This document shows, piece by piece, positions 54,401-62,139 of a stretch of 64,000 nucleotides of DNA. Source of the DNA: Stictocephala bisonia (taxonomy: Eukaryota > Arthropoda > Insecta > Hemiptera > Membracidae). A model generated the notes under the pieces. That model was not told the DNA's origin. It was given only the letters and a program-made list of their open reading frames with translations, and searched no databases. Numbering within the stretch: position 1 is the first letter of the stretch; each line of letters opens with the position of its first letter. The stretch covers positions 124,001 to 188,000 of the forward strand of contig JAQJVL010000749.1 in NCBI GenBank assembly GCA_035578905.1, read 5' to 3'. The translations under genes and the position numbers were made by a program.

Positions 54401-57400
54401 TGGTTTACAAAGAAGTGTTTAGGAATACCTAGTAGAATAATAGATAGAAATATGAATTAACAAGAACAAGAATTCTGCACGATCTAGAAATGTCTTTTGC
54501 CTCTATGAATTGTTAACAACTATGTAGAGGCAATGTAATATTAAAAGCAGCTCCTAATGCTTTCTCTGCCAACAAAGAGAATTTAGAATTAATTCCTCTT
54601 GTACGTTATATCCTATTGCTTTTTTATCTTCAGACCTCGTACTCGTGTTAGTTCTTGGTTAAAAACTAATTTTTCTCGCCTGTTTCTGACAATGCTGGCT
54701 GATCATCTCTACCTTAACCTATGCCTGTATGTTTTTGCTGGATTGTGTCCCCCAACAGGTACAGTCAAGCTAAAGTGGCCTTTTTTGTATCGCATTTACA
54801 TGTTATGTTCTGACATGTTAACTATTTTAAATTTTGTTACAATTGGAGCGAACTTGGTAGCCTTTGATGTGCCCTTGGCTAAAAGGTGTTACAGTGGATT
54901 CACCGCTTTAGCATCAGCTCAGTCAATTATAAAACTCGTTGTCTGCTATGTTAATAAGAACAATTATGGAGATTACTTCAAACTTTGGAATGAGCTGATT
55001 GAAGTTGATGCTGACGATGAACTCAAAGAAGCAATGTTTAAAAACAAAAAAACTGTTGAGAGACTTTCAATATGCCTATTTGTTTTCATGGTAAGTCCCA
55101 TGATACCTTGGGGTACTCTCCCTCTGTTCATAAAGGCTTCATCAAATATCATTCCTGGTTTGGAGGATTCATATCAGTTTATAGCAGTTCCAGCACTTTT
55201 TCCATTTGACCCGATGTTGTCTCCCGCTTACGAAGTAGTTACCGTCTTTCAAGGTGTTGCAGCAGTGGCACTAAACGCTAAACTCATGGCCTTTGACAGC
55301 TTGCTCTATGGACTGATTTCAAACCAAATAGTTTACTGTTCTTATCTACAAAGTCGTTTTAAACACTTGATAAATCTTATAAAAACTGATTATGAAACAA
55401 GAAAGTTGCAAGGTGGGGTGAATTTCAAATCATTTTACACAAATGAAATAAAGAAGTGGGTGAAGAAACATTGTAAATTGATACAAGTCTGCAGGCATCT
55501 TAACCAACTCTATTCTCCAGTCCTCTTGGTTCAGTTTTTCTTCAATATACTGATTCTATGCTCAAATGCGTTTGTAGTGGCTTCAGCAACTATTACGAAA
55601 CTTGAGCTATTGTTTTCTTTTGGTTACGTTCTTGTAACCATTATTCAACTCTACACTCTCTGCTGGGTTGGGGAGGAAATTACATTAAAGAGCATGACCT
55701 TAACCGACAAGGGGTTTTGGCAGGAGTGGTATTCCTGTCCCCCGGAAGTTCAAAGGTCTCTAAAAATTATTTTTGAGAAATCCAAGGTTCCACTTAAAAT
55801 ATCGGCATTTGGGACATTCCGTCTCTCAATTGAAACCTTCAAGTCCATTGTAGGCACAGCCTTCTCTTATTTCATGGTTCTGAATCAAATAAAGAAAGAT
55901 GTGAAGATTCAATGACTCAAGAAAATTTATAAGTTTGGCGGATTGTAAAGAAACTTTTTGGCCAATAGCCTTTACAGGTAAAGTCAAACATAAAGAAAAC
56001 TCCAATTTCTTTTAGAAATATATTTAAATATTATTAAAAATTAGAATGAAAAATTATAATAATATATTTGTAAATTTGTTTAAAGAGATCTTTAATTTGA
56101 CTTGTAACACAGTGTTATTTTGTCTTAAATTTTAATGTTTTTTTCATTTATGAATATTTGTTATAGGTTTTATATACCATTTTATAAATTGTAAAATTGA
56201 AAATGTTTTATAGGTACATCAAAAAGTGAATCTAAAATTTTCAAACTATCTGTTGAATGCAACTAGTTTCCATTTAATAAATACTTACAAGGGTAAACAG
56301 AGAAAACTCAAAGTGTGTAATAGATAAAAATTGTCTCTCTTTTCATCCCTTGACGTTTATTTTTTTAAGGTTAAAAACACTTTCCAGGTAGTCTTTTGAG
56401 CACTCATACTTCAACTTTTAAATATCTGGAATTAAATGCAGTATTTTCATAGTTGTTTCTAGTTCACAGATTACAAACAAACAAACACTTTAGAACATCT
56501 GCAAACTTTATAATGAATGCGGTTTATAAAACCAAAGAGAAACCAAAAAATTTAAATTCTTCTGATATAGAACTCATGAACAAAGAAATGAAAAATAACA
56601 AATACAAATTTGTGAAGTTCAAATATTTATCTAAAGAAAGCATAAATGTAAGTGCCTAATTGATGCAATGTGACAGACAAGTTAAGAAAAAATAATTTTA
56701 ATTTTGATGACATTTTCATTTATAACTTTTGACATTGTATAATACATTAACTAGTGTAAATTGCAACAAAATATTCCGATGATAGCCGTTTCACTTCTCG
56801 CCCAGCAATGTTGTCAGATATAAATTCATTGAAAATTATTAATAATCTGTCTAAATATATGTTGTAGTAAAAAACACCATCATTTTTATTATAAGCATAT
56901 GAAGGCCCTTACATGCGTTGGTTATGTATATTTAGTGCAAGAAATATGTTTATGTTAGCTATAGTTTTTAAATTTGTATATTTATTCATTATCATTTTTT
57001 AATATGTTTTATAATTATTGATTTGTTCATTTATTTTTGGAATACTATTAGCAATAGATCAACAGAAAAATCAACAAAAAATTATAACATTAACACGTAC
57101 CATAATTAATTTGACCATAACCTTTCAAGAGGTTTTTAAATAGTATCATACAGTTGTTTTGTAAACAAGATGCCGATGAAATTGACAGTATTGAACATAT
57201 GCATACTTGTCATAGATGAAATATGTGGTTGGGTGGTTCTCAGCAACGATAACCGCCTAAAATGTCATCGAACTATTTTGTGGTTTACACTTGTAAACTC
57301 TTAGCATGTCATATGAACAGAATTTTTCAAAACAATGTACAGTATATTTTGGGATTACAATAAAAGATAAATTATTAAAAACATCTGTTTATTGATAATG

Positions 57401-59311
57401 TATAAAGTTTACAATGCATATAGGCCCTATCTTGAGTTTAAAATCTTGATAACAATTTTAATACTGTATTACGAAGCCAAACACATTCTGCTTGAAATAT
57501 TTATTTAATAAAATCTATTAAACAAATGTTGAAAAATATTAAAATACAACTTTCAATGTTCTATATATCAAAGTGTATGAGGGCCACTAAAAGATTCCAT
57601 CACCTCTTCTTTTATCACCTGTGTACAAAATCACAAATAAAAATATTTAATATATTAATATTTTTTTAATTAAATTTGTATTATTTAGTTTTTACTGTTA
57701 TTACCATTTTAGTATCAAACACTTAAACAGCTAGTTCCAAGTAGGTGTAATTTTTTTAATTAAACTTTTCATATTGATTTCTAAAATTTTAAAATATAAT
57801 TCTATTTTCATAGATGCTACTGTTAATATTTTCAAATAATACGAGTACATTTTTTATTTCTTGGTTTCCTAACATTGTGTTTATAATTTTTATATATTTT
57901 TATCAACAAATTATTTTTATCAGTACATATTAAATTCAACTAATTAATAGCCTATATACGAGAAGCATATGTATTTAATAAGTTTGTTTATTATCTATTA
58001 ATTTTATTACCTACACTAATTATTAATATTATAGATTCTGTTAGTATTGTTGTTGTTTGTTGTAATTTGTATAATTGCATTGTGTAATTATATATGTTTA
58101 GTATTGTTCACCAATTACTAAAATATGGCAAGGATCTTTTTTGTGTATTGTTAAATCCTATTATGAAAGATAATTAAAATAAACAAAAGAATTAATAAAC
58201 CAGATGCAGTATATTACAAAATTCACTGTTTTATTACAATAATCCTTATTTAATTTTTTTCATAAATACTTATAACTTACACTAATGAAATAAACTTATA
58301 TTTTCATTATTTCGTTCAACCTGAAATATTGTAGCAATATTAATTTAATATGTTAGCTCATTAAGAAAGCAACATTATTTTTCAGTAACTTTCATTAGCT
58401 TATAAAAAATAAATTGAAATTAAATTATAACTATTATTTCCCAGAACAAAAAGATAAATTGCAAACTTATACAAGCATTTAATATAATCTTTACTAAATG
58501 ATTATAATCTTAATAAAATATGTAATATAAAATTACAAAAATTAATATTTTTATTATGAATACATACAAACTGTTGCAACTTATCTAATCTCAAATAATA
58601 CTTAAACTATGTATTACCTGCAATATAACAAAATTTAAGGGAAATGAAGTAATCCAGTATGGTCCTAAACTGATAGATCTTTGTTAGAAATAATATTGAC
58701 AGACAAGGAAACAAGTTCCCTGTCCTGACAGCATGAAGCAACTCAGATGAACAAAATATTGTTTAATTTAGCTATTATTACCACTCTATACTAAATAATA
58801 AACTATAAAATTAATGTTCTGGTAACAAATAAAATAAAAGTAATAATTTAACAAAATAATAGTTTTTAACTAGGTACAATATAATAAGTAAAAACGAACA
58901 GAATAGTAAGAAATTAAAAGCAAACTACTAGACTTAACCAAAATGTAATAAAGCCCTATTATATTTTTGTTTTAGGAACAAAGAAATCTTAGAGTAATAG
59001 TAGCATAACTTAAAATAATTATTTTGTTATATGTTATAATAAGGTTGTATTTCAGTATTACCTATAATTATCTTAATTTACAAATAGATATCTCTTTTTA
59101 ATAGGAATATTTGTGACAGTAATTTGGTTAGTAAGTGAGGTCTTCTTCCACAGCTAGTTTAAACTGTATTATATTTACTTGGGAATACACTAGCGCTCCT
59201 CAAAACAGCTGATAATTCGAGACACAAAATTTAACATTGGATTAGGAATCTATCAGTGTGCTAATACATACCGGCGATGCACAGTAGTCTCACAGCTCCG
59301 TCGATCGTCAT
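38351..59311 (-). CDS. Kazal-type serine protease inhibitor (3 exons)
   Basis: Minus-strand join 59311-59272, 42063-41782 and 38397-38351 gives 369 nt, 122 aa. The N-terminus [14 protein letters not shown] could be a short signal peptide. Residues 15-72 are a Pro/Thr/Ser-rich linker. A single Kazal domain follows, with cysteines at about 74, 76, 86, 101, 105 and 117 and the hallmark [10 protein letters not shown] (84-93). F78, two residues after the second cysteine, would be the P1 residue, suggesting a chymotrypsin-like target (inference). Exons 2 and 3 are secure because exon 3 supplies the sixth cysteine in the right phase. Exon 1 rests on a good ATG, a GTATGT donor and matching phase; a further signal-peptide exon cannot be excluded. 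Intron 1 would hold the odorant receptor on the opposite strand. Confidence 0.68.
38717..40718 (+). pseudogene. pogo/Tigger-type DNA transposon, decayed
   Basis: Ends: GTGGAGTAGAACATCGTTAA after TA (38715-38716), and in reverse complement CATAATAGAATCTCTCTAAT after TA (40719-40720), related imperfect inverted termini. Coding remnants on the plus strand: a CENP-B-type HTH ([25 protein letters not shown], 39095-39195), [50 protein letters not shown] (second catalytic D), [20 protein letters not shown], and an acidic C-terminal tail ([17 protein letters not shown]). Many frameshifts; the first catalytic DET is destroyed. A SINE interrupts it at 39240-39472. It lies in Kazal intron 2. Confidence 0.85.
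39240..39472 (-). repeat. tRNA-derived SINE inside the Tigger element
   Basis: Minus strand, head first: GGTGAGCCGGTGGCCGAGCG (A box TGGCCGAGCGG), a type II tRNA-like arm (TCAGGACTTTGAGGTCAGGT), and a perfect B box GGTTCGAATCC at about 39406-39396. An unrelated body then ends in an A-run (39249-39241). The tRNA resemblance is to a Ser/Leu-type tRNA, but the acceptor stem is not closed, so it is a SINE. Confidence 0.85.
40719..41228. other. Kazal intron 2, unassigned
   Basis: AT-rich intron sequence with no element recognised. Confidence 0.5.
41229..41296 (+). repeat. (TA)n microsatellite, ~34 units
   Basis: Uninterrupted alternating TA of about 66-68 bp in Kazal intron 2, likely length-variable. 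Confidence 0.97.
41782..42063 (-). CDS. Kazal inhibitor exon 2 (linker and most of the Kazal domain)
   Basis: Acceptor ATATTTACAG ends at 42064; donor AACAA|GTATGT at 41782/41781. It encodes 93 complete codons between a 2-nt start and a 1-nt end: [19 protein letters not shown], Thr/Ser/Pro-rich sequence, then [19 protein letters not shown] and [13 protein letters not shown]. Five of the six Kazal cysteines lie here. Confidence 0.92.
42296..43284 (-). mobile_element. Solo LTR 2 (TGTAAC...GTTACA, 989 bp)
   Basis: On the minus strand it starts TGTAACGTTCTTTCTCC (43284) and ends AATTTGGTGGACCTGTTACA (42296). Flanking direct repeats ATAT lie at 42292-42295 and 43285-43288. The ends match solo LTR 1 while the middle is strongly diverged, so the two are related subfamilies in opposite orientation. 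Located in Kazal intron 1. Confidence 0.85.
43631..43808 (+). repeat. SINE-like repeat inserted in the foldback arm
   Basis: GGCTGTTCATTTGTCATTGG, GGGCTATTAATTAATGACAC, GGAATAGTCGACCTTAG, CTACATTCGCTCATC, CATATTCGCCCATATCT, ending GGCGTCTTATGAATGAATGA. The right arm of the foldback lacks it, giving clean boundaries. TAGCT flanks both sides, a 5-bp candidate target duplication. Confidence 0.85.
44279..44325 (+). ncRNA. Hammerhead-ribozyme-like motif
   Basis: The core words are present: CTGAAGA at 44286-44292 (CUGANGA) and GAAA at 44308-44311. A 2-bp stem III (AC/GT with GT loop, 44311-44316) is followed by U at 44317 as the cleavage-site H. Stem I can form from 44280-44285 with 44318-44323 (five pairs, one A-A mismatch). 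Stem II is imperfect in this copy, but the opposite arm (about 43593-43613) keeps GTCA...TGAC, so the ancestor had a stronger stem. Departures from the standard fold are an extra U between A9 and stem II and the weak stem II. Activity is unproven. Confidence 0.45.
44370..44911. other. Kazal intron 1, unassigned
   Basis: AT-rich sequence with no recognised element. Confidence 0.5.
44912..45585 (-). pseudogene. LINE-D, 3' part (stop codon, 3' UTR, (ATT)n tail)
   Basis: Continuation of the LINE at 49342-51280 on the other side of the hAT insertion. Joining across the 6-bp duplication restores ...YKLE + [10 protein letters not shown] and a stop, comparable to ...FLDNNNVIFE-stop in LINE-A. The 3' UTR contains a TACATA/TA simple repeat (45317-45460). 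It ends at GACTTTGTCAATAATC...GGCAAATAAACAAT (minus strand) and an ATT-repeat tail (44912-44955). Confidence 0.85.
45317..45460 (+). repeat. Compound microsatellite (TACATA/TACACA)n(TA)n
   Basis: Irregular TACATA/CACATA units grade into pure TA from about 45421 to 45460. Lies in the LINE-D 3' UTR. Confidence 0.95.
45586..49341 (+). mobile_element. Intact-looking autonomous hAT-type transposon (3756 bp)
   Basis: Perfect 13-bp terminal inverted repeats CAGGCCTTCCACT (45586-45598 and complement 49329-49341). Exact direct repeats CTCTAG flank it (45580-45585, 49342-49347), a 6-bp target duplication where 8 bp is the hAT norm. Subterminal CCTACTTT words occur seven times at the left (45602-45687) and twice at the right (49285-49317), all on the same strand. 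The transposase is a single uninterrupted 776-codon frame, preceded by a likely 5' UTR intron (donor CCTAAAG|GTAAGC at 45969, acceptor TTTGTTTCAG ending 46454). AATAAA lies at 48917. It is inserted in LINE-D, so it is the younger of the two. Confidence 0.93.
46490..48820 (+). CDS. hAT-family transposase, 776 aa, full-length
   Basis: Uninterrupted frame from ATG 46490 to TAA 48820. A BED-like zinc finger lies at residues 37-63 (C37, C40, H57, H63). The RNase H-like core has CLDETTTT (D180), [10 protein letters not shown] (D249), the SRW motif (342-343) and an E in FQSEQP (E419), plausible DDE residues of the hAT fold. The C-terminal hAT dimerisation region is [19 protein letters not shown] (about 610-635). 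A Lys/Glu-rich coiled tail follows from about 690, unusual in length and charge. The enzyme would bind the element ends in the nucleus and cut and paste the transposon. The start is supported by the upstream 5' UTR intron acceptor and by the ZnF directly after it. No disabling change is visible. Confidence 0.93.
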   Translation: MPRETHFKEDWLLSQDSNKHLMSLWCKKGKNDFEVHCKICNHYFSCANRGKDQLIKHSETKKHYSKANVAFSARQTVFTVTESGSVATTSVLKESAVTLEDPIRAELIWAFKLAQSNFSFASCDGLHEVFTLMFGESAKNFNMDKTKASYLISFGLGPFLVKELTRDIRESNNFYTLCLDETTTTQVKKQLDLYVRYWSPQQVAEPVQCRYLTSIFLGHAEAETMFDAIIKSSEIEGVSISKAIMVSMDGPNVNKSLFTKLNSQVKSLGSPGLVDIGPCSLHKVHNAFGSGLRDHPFSLIDEFATDIFKFFKLSAARREDYKKSQELMQVEEHFFCQYVNSRWLSIGPVLKRLIEQHEALKHYFFKFLPQNQSSKSLDKNYKYQRICSALKNNILLPLMQFLLHISAVFSKFLTMFQSEQPLVHVLYDEMNHLMKTLLRKFIKAEEIEKHKNNISHIEVKKSNLLEFKDLEVGSEAKKTLLSLKILDKEKSEFYQAISSFFITVTNKLMKDLPIDNKILKNMQCLHGLARKEEKSYDMFKRIITQVPHGLTEEKIDRLKEEWLGYQSDLDVAEDWYIQSKTQTEVKYMRVDSYWNKVFQLKTSTGKPRYPQLASYLPSLLTLAHGNADVERGFSMNNNIVTNERKALNEHTIIGLRVVKDFVRVNGKVENIKITKRMVDAAKGASSKYKEYLAQRKDEEVRKQKESAEQKEKEASKEKEIKARNEIKAAENLLEEGKKKLQLAMKRKDFAEVSLASEMIDISTKRLKTANELLIHK
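49342..51280 (-). pseudogene. LINE-D, 5'-truncated jockey-like reverse transcriptase
   Basis: Open minus-strand frame of about 645 codons from ~51270 into the hAT boundary. Order: [28 protein letters not shown], then RT motifs [81 protein letters not shown] (catalytic YADD), [31 protein letters not shown] and a C-terminal [15 protein letters not shown]. The frame is intact apart from 5' truncation (no endonuclease) and the hAT insertion that removes the last ~14 codons to 45585-45540. Its good condition compared with LINE-A implies a young copy. The nominal start is not a real initiation codon. Confidence 0.92.
51281..51823. other. Kazal intron 1, unassigned
   Basis: AT-rich, no recognised element. 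Confidence 0.5.
51824..52561 (+). mobile_element. Non-autonomous Helitron (738 bp)
   Basis: 5' candidate TC at 51824 after A (TCTTAATATTATATAAAAAT, then GTTTGTGTGTTTGTTTGTG). The 3' hairpin CCCGTACAAAGGACGGG (52533-52549) is followed by TACTGTGCTAG, with CTAG at 52558-52561 and T after it. An internal inverted repeat pairs TGACGTCACATGGGCGAAAT (about 52191) with ATTTCGCCCATTCTACGTCA (about 52377). No coding. Confidence 0.8.
52562..54633. other. Upstream region of the odorant receptor
   Basis: Mostly unassigned AT-rich DNA. A possible donor (TCTTCAAG|GTAAAA, 54051/54052) could pair with the acceptor ending at 54633 in the receptor's 5' UTR. Joining them keeps an open frame without an upstream ATG, so this remains a weak suggestion. 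An inverted GATTAGGG / CCCTAATC pair lies at 53654-53685. Confidence 0.4.
54692..55915 (+). CDS. Insect odorant receptor (7tm_6), single coding exon
   Basis: 407 aa from ATG 54692 to TGA 55913-55915. The receptor would form ligand-gated cation channels with Orco in antennal neuron membranes. About seven hydrophobic segments (approx. 33-57, 66-86, 125-146, 180-203, 273-297, 304-326, 376-398). Family marks: [16 protein letters not shown] near TM1, the PALFPFDP motif (167-174), [11 protein letters not shown] (324-334), [18 protein letters not shown] (343-360) and a C-terminal [20 protein letters not shown] (373-392). A good acceptor (TTTTTTATCTTCAG, ending 54633) lies 58 bp before the ATG, so a 5' UTR intron is likely. 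The absence of coding introns is notable because insect receptor genes normally have several near the 3' end. No damage is seen. Length is normal for the family. Confidence 0.92.
   Translation: MLADHLYLNLCLYVFAGLCPPTGTVKLKWPFLYRIYMLCSDMLTILNFVTIGANLVAFDVPLAKRCYSGFTALASAQSIIKLVVCYVNKNNYGDYFKLWNELIEVDADDELKEAMFKNKKTVERLSICLFVFMVSPMIPWGTLPLFIKASSNIIPGLEDSYQFIAVPALFPFDPMLSPAYEVVTVFQGVAAVALNAKLMAFDSLLYGLISNQIVYCSYLQSRFKHLINLIKTDYETRKLQGGVNFKSFYTNEIKKWVKKHCKLIQVCRHLNQLYSPVLLVQFFFNILILCSNAFVVASATITKLELLFSFGYVLVTIIQLYTLCWVGEEITLKSMTLTDKGFWQEWYSCPPEVQRSLKIIFEKSKVPLKISAFGTFRLSIETFKSIVGTAFSYFMVLNQIKKDVKIQ
55916..59099. other. AT-rich non-coding stretch (Kazal intron 1)
   Basis: Holds the receptor's 3' UTR at its left end (first AATAAA-like words near 56277). 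The remainder is very AT-rich. A minus-strand acceptor-like TTGTACACAG near 57620 could start a short alternative exon, but it has no supporting homology. No other element is recognised. Confidence 0.5.
59100..59262 (+). repeat. Direct repeat, left copy, beside Kazal exon 1
   Basis: ATAGGAATATTTGTGACAGT ... ACACTAGCGCTCC ... AACAGCTGAT ... AAATTTAACATTGGAT. The same sequence, about 80-85% alike by eye, recurs in the same orientation at 60001-60170. The pair brackets Kazal exon 1 and its presumed promoter. Confidence 0.85.
59272..59311 (-). CDS. Kazal inhibitor exon 1 (putative start exon)
   Basis: ATG at 59311-59309, [13 protein letters not shown], then one base and donor G|GTATGT. Phase 1 matches exon 2. 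The surrounding 59270-59480 is GC-richer and non-AT-biased, as in a 5' end; a TGACGTCA word lies upstream at about 59439-59446. Confidence 0.6.
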
Positions 59312-59500
59312 GGCAAGGCGCTGATCACTTGATTGGCACCGCTCCTGGACTGAGTCGTGATTGTTCCCACTTGCCACTGGAGCTGACCGGTTGGAACTGA
59401 CCTCACGACCTCAGCCCGGTAAAATCCAACTAGTCTGTGACGTCAACAGCGTTTGCAACTGAAGGCTTTGTGGATGGTCATTTACGTAATAAACGTTGGA
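59312..59500 (-). promoter_or_regulatory. Putative Kazal promoter / 5' UTR region
   Basis: A GC-richer block directly upstream (minus strand) of the exon 1 ATG, containing a CRE-like TGACGTCA at about 59439-59446. No clear TATA box. Assigned by position and composition only. Confidence 0.35.
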
Positions 59501-60000
59501 AGTTAATTTTAACTAATCTTCAATTTAATCCTTTTTATACTTGCCATATTGTTTAATCTATTTATATTTTTGCATAAAAAGTAATTGTTATGTCGCACTT
59601 ATTTTCGTATTCCTGGAGAAGATCCGGTTTTTTGAATACCGGTACTAACAGACGTTATGAAGCTGATAACCTTGAACTTCTCTACGTCAACATTGCAATC
59701 TGTAGTTTCGTGGGAGAGGCCTTGGAGCTTGTTAATTTGGCAGAATTTAACTTTTTAGCATATTGTTCATAGTAGCCTAAATGGAGAATTCCCGTCAACT
59801 TGGTCTTGGTTTTACCCTATTTGCCAACAGACAGTGGAAATGTGAGTCATACCGCTTCAGGATTAACTCACACATTTTTAAGCGCAACATCAAAAACTAC
59901 CTTTTGTATGTTTGGAAAACGAAATAAAAACAAACTTTTTAAAATTTTTAAGCGATAACCATACCATTGATTATATAAACCTACAATAGATAAACCATCT

Positions 60001-60170
60001 AATAGGAATATTTGTGGCAGTAATTTTGTTAGTTAGTGAGGCCCGCAACCACAGCTGGTTTAAACTGCATTTCGTTTACATGTGACTACACTAGCGCTCC
60101 ACAATGGACCACAAAAACAGCTGATATTTTGAGACTCGAAATTTAACATTGGATGGGAAATCTATTTGTT
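60001..60170 (+). repeat. Direct repeat, right copy
   Basis: Partner of 59100-59262 (AATAGGAATATTTGTGGCAG ... ACACTAGCGCTCC ... AACAGCTGAT ... AAATTTAACATTGGAT). Confidence 0.85.
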
Positions 60171-60469
60171 TATAAAATCAATGACCATACGAACAGCGCT
60201 TAGATTAGATTAGTGAATACTTTTGAGTAGCGAATAGGCTACTCTGTATTCGTATACCCAGTAGTATTCGAATAAGTATTCGTATAAAAGTATTCACTAC
60301 TCTTACTATTACAGTACTTAGACGTATTCCCTTCTGTTGTTTGAATATTACTTATTTTGCCTGTCCAGACCTGTACGTTTGACAGAAAGAAATATATTTG
60401 ACATTTATATCATTTGTGTGTCAGGCGTCTGTTCTGTTTGCATTTGTATAACTTTAATTACTATTAATT

Positions 60470-61505
60470 AATTGGTCAGTAGCGTTGTTGGTTCAATCCC
60501 AGCTTCATGTGCTAAAGATTCTCAGTTCGATTCCAATCAGAGTCAATACATTTTGAGAAGGATCAGCTGATAACCACCGGCTGTTCATTTGTCATTGGGC
60601 TATTAATTAATGACACTTTCTAAGGAATAGTCGGCCTTAGTTCGTAACAATGACACGAACTACCACTCATCTCACGGTAACTAGAATAATACGGTAGGGT
60701 TCACGCGCATGGTGCGCAGTAAATCTTGGTGTCAATGACGTCACACAGACGTATCAGCTGGTTCATCGGTTAAACTGAATGTAGTAATAATCAGTAACTG
60801 CTTTTCTTAAATCACTGTTTTCATTAACGACTAGGCTTTAACCAGTTAATAACTATTACTAAAACACTAAAAATACTTATAATAATACTATTTTATATTA
60901 TTATTACTGAAATTTGGCCAAATTAAATAAAATTAAAACATTTTCAGACAAAAGAACTGTTTTTTTTTTTATTTAAAAAAATCAATATAGCCTAACTGTA
61001 ATAATTCAAGACTAAATTATATTTATTAGGTTCAATATAAACAGCTGTTTCAATACTTGACAGTTGTTATTTATTGATACATTTCCAAATAAAAACTAAA
61101 CGACCATATTTTAATTGGATTAATTGGACAAACCGATGGAGCCACCTTTTAATATTAACCAACCGTTAAACAAACATCAATAATGTATACTCATTAATAA
61201 TATTATCATTGAAAGTATTTGTATGACATTAATAATAGTTATTAACGGGTATTATGTTTATGGTTAATGAAAACAGTGATTTAAGAAAAGCAGTTACTGA
61301 TTATTACTACATTCAGTTTAACCGATGAACCAGCTGATATGTCTGTGTGACGTCATTGACACCAAGATTTACTGCGCACCATGCGCGTGAACCCTACCGT
61401 ATTATTCTAGTTACCGTGACTCATCTACACTCATCACACTCATTCGAAATCCATATTCGCCCATATATTGACGATCGGCGTCTTATGAATAAATAAATAA
61501 ATAAG
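60470..61505 (+). repeat. SINE (GGCGTCTTAT family) split by a MITE
   Basis: The most complete copy of the family. A pol III B box CAGTTCGATTCC lies at about 60525-60536, then GGCTGTTCATTTGTCATTGG, GGAATAGTCGGCCTTAG, GTAACAATGACACGAACTAC, [MITE 60673-61418], CTCATCACACTCATTCG, CATATTCGCCCATATATTGA, ending CGGCGTCTTATGAATAAATA. Removing the MITE and one copy of its 8-bp duplication restores a continuous SINE. Confidence 0.85.
60673..61418. mobile_element. hAT-type MITE (746 bp) with ~155-bp inverted ends
   Basis: Left end CACGGTAACTAGAATAATAC and its complement at the right end. The arms continue inverted for about 155 bp (to TCACTGTTTTCATTAAC) with only about one visible mismatch. Exact 8-bp target duplication ACTCATCT at 60665-60672 and 61419-61426. 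CACGG termini plus 8-bp duplication fit the hAT superfamily. Non-coding. Confidence 0.93.
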
Positions 61506-62139
61506 TTAACTGTGTATATATAGTATATAATCTAATAAATTCAATTTTTATTGAGTTTATTTTATAAGTGAATTAAGTATTCATTTAAAAGTAATAATTT
61601 TGTACATATTAAATTAGTTGTTTTAGTTTATTGTGTGTGTTTAATATTCAAGTTGATGAATACAATAATTTGAATACTATATCATTTTATATTATAATTT
61701 TACTAAAATCAGTTTTAAATCTATATTAAGCGCTTATAAAAATTGCTCGTGTTTTCAGAATACATTAATTACTAACAGTAAATAATATAAATTATATAAC
61801 TAATGTCTTAAATTATCGCTACATTTAAATTTTATGCATATTTTGTCATGCACATACAGTAATATTCATCATAATAATAAAGTCTCGCTGTATTCGTTTG
61901 ACTAGATTAAAGAGGTAGTGAATAGTGTAGCTGTAAAAGAATAGAATTCATTATTGCTTTTGAATACAGCAGTAGCGGATTCAAAACAGCTTCTAAATAG
62001 TATTTGCTACTTACAATAATTGTGATTGTGCGTGGTTTTATTCAGAAAGTATTAATATGTAGGAATATTCGCTACTTTTACAAGTATTAGAATATGTGAA
62101 TACTCCAGACCTGTTTGAATAGGAATACCCCATCACTAT
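61506..62139. other. Decayed repeat rich in GTATTCG/CGAATAC words
   Basis: Sequence at 61885-62135 (GTATTCG, AGTAGC, GAATACTCCAGACCTGTTTG) resembles, partly inverted, 60195-60380 (GTGAATACTTTTGAGTAGCG, CAGACCTGTACG). It may be the two ends of an old element that later received the SINE and MITE. Confidence 0.4.

Noticed and set aside
54599..54691. N-terminal extension of the odorant receptor upstream of ATG 54692
   Set aside because: The frame is open, but it begins at TTG and crosses a strong splice acceptor (ending 54633). The ATG at 54692 gives a normal receptor N-terminus.
57560..57620. Alternative terminal exon (minus strand) after TTGTACACAG, with an AATAAA further on
   Set aside because: It would join exon 1 in phase but gives only about ten extra residues, without family support. 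Chance acceptor-like sites are common in such AT-rich DNA.
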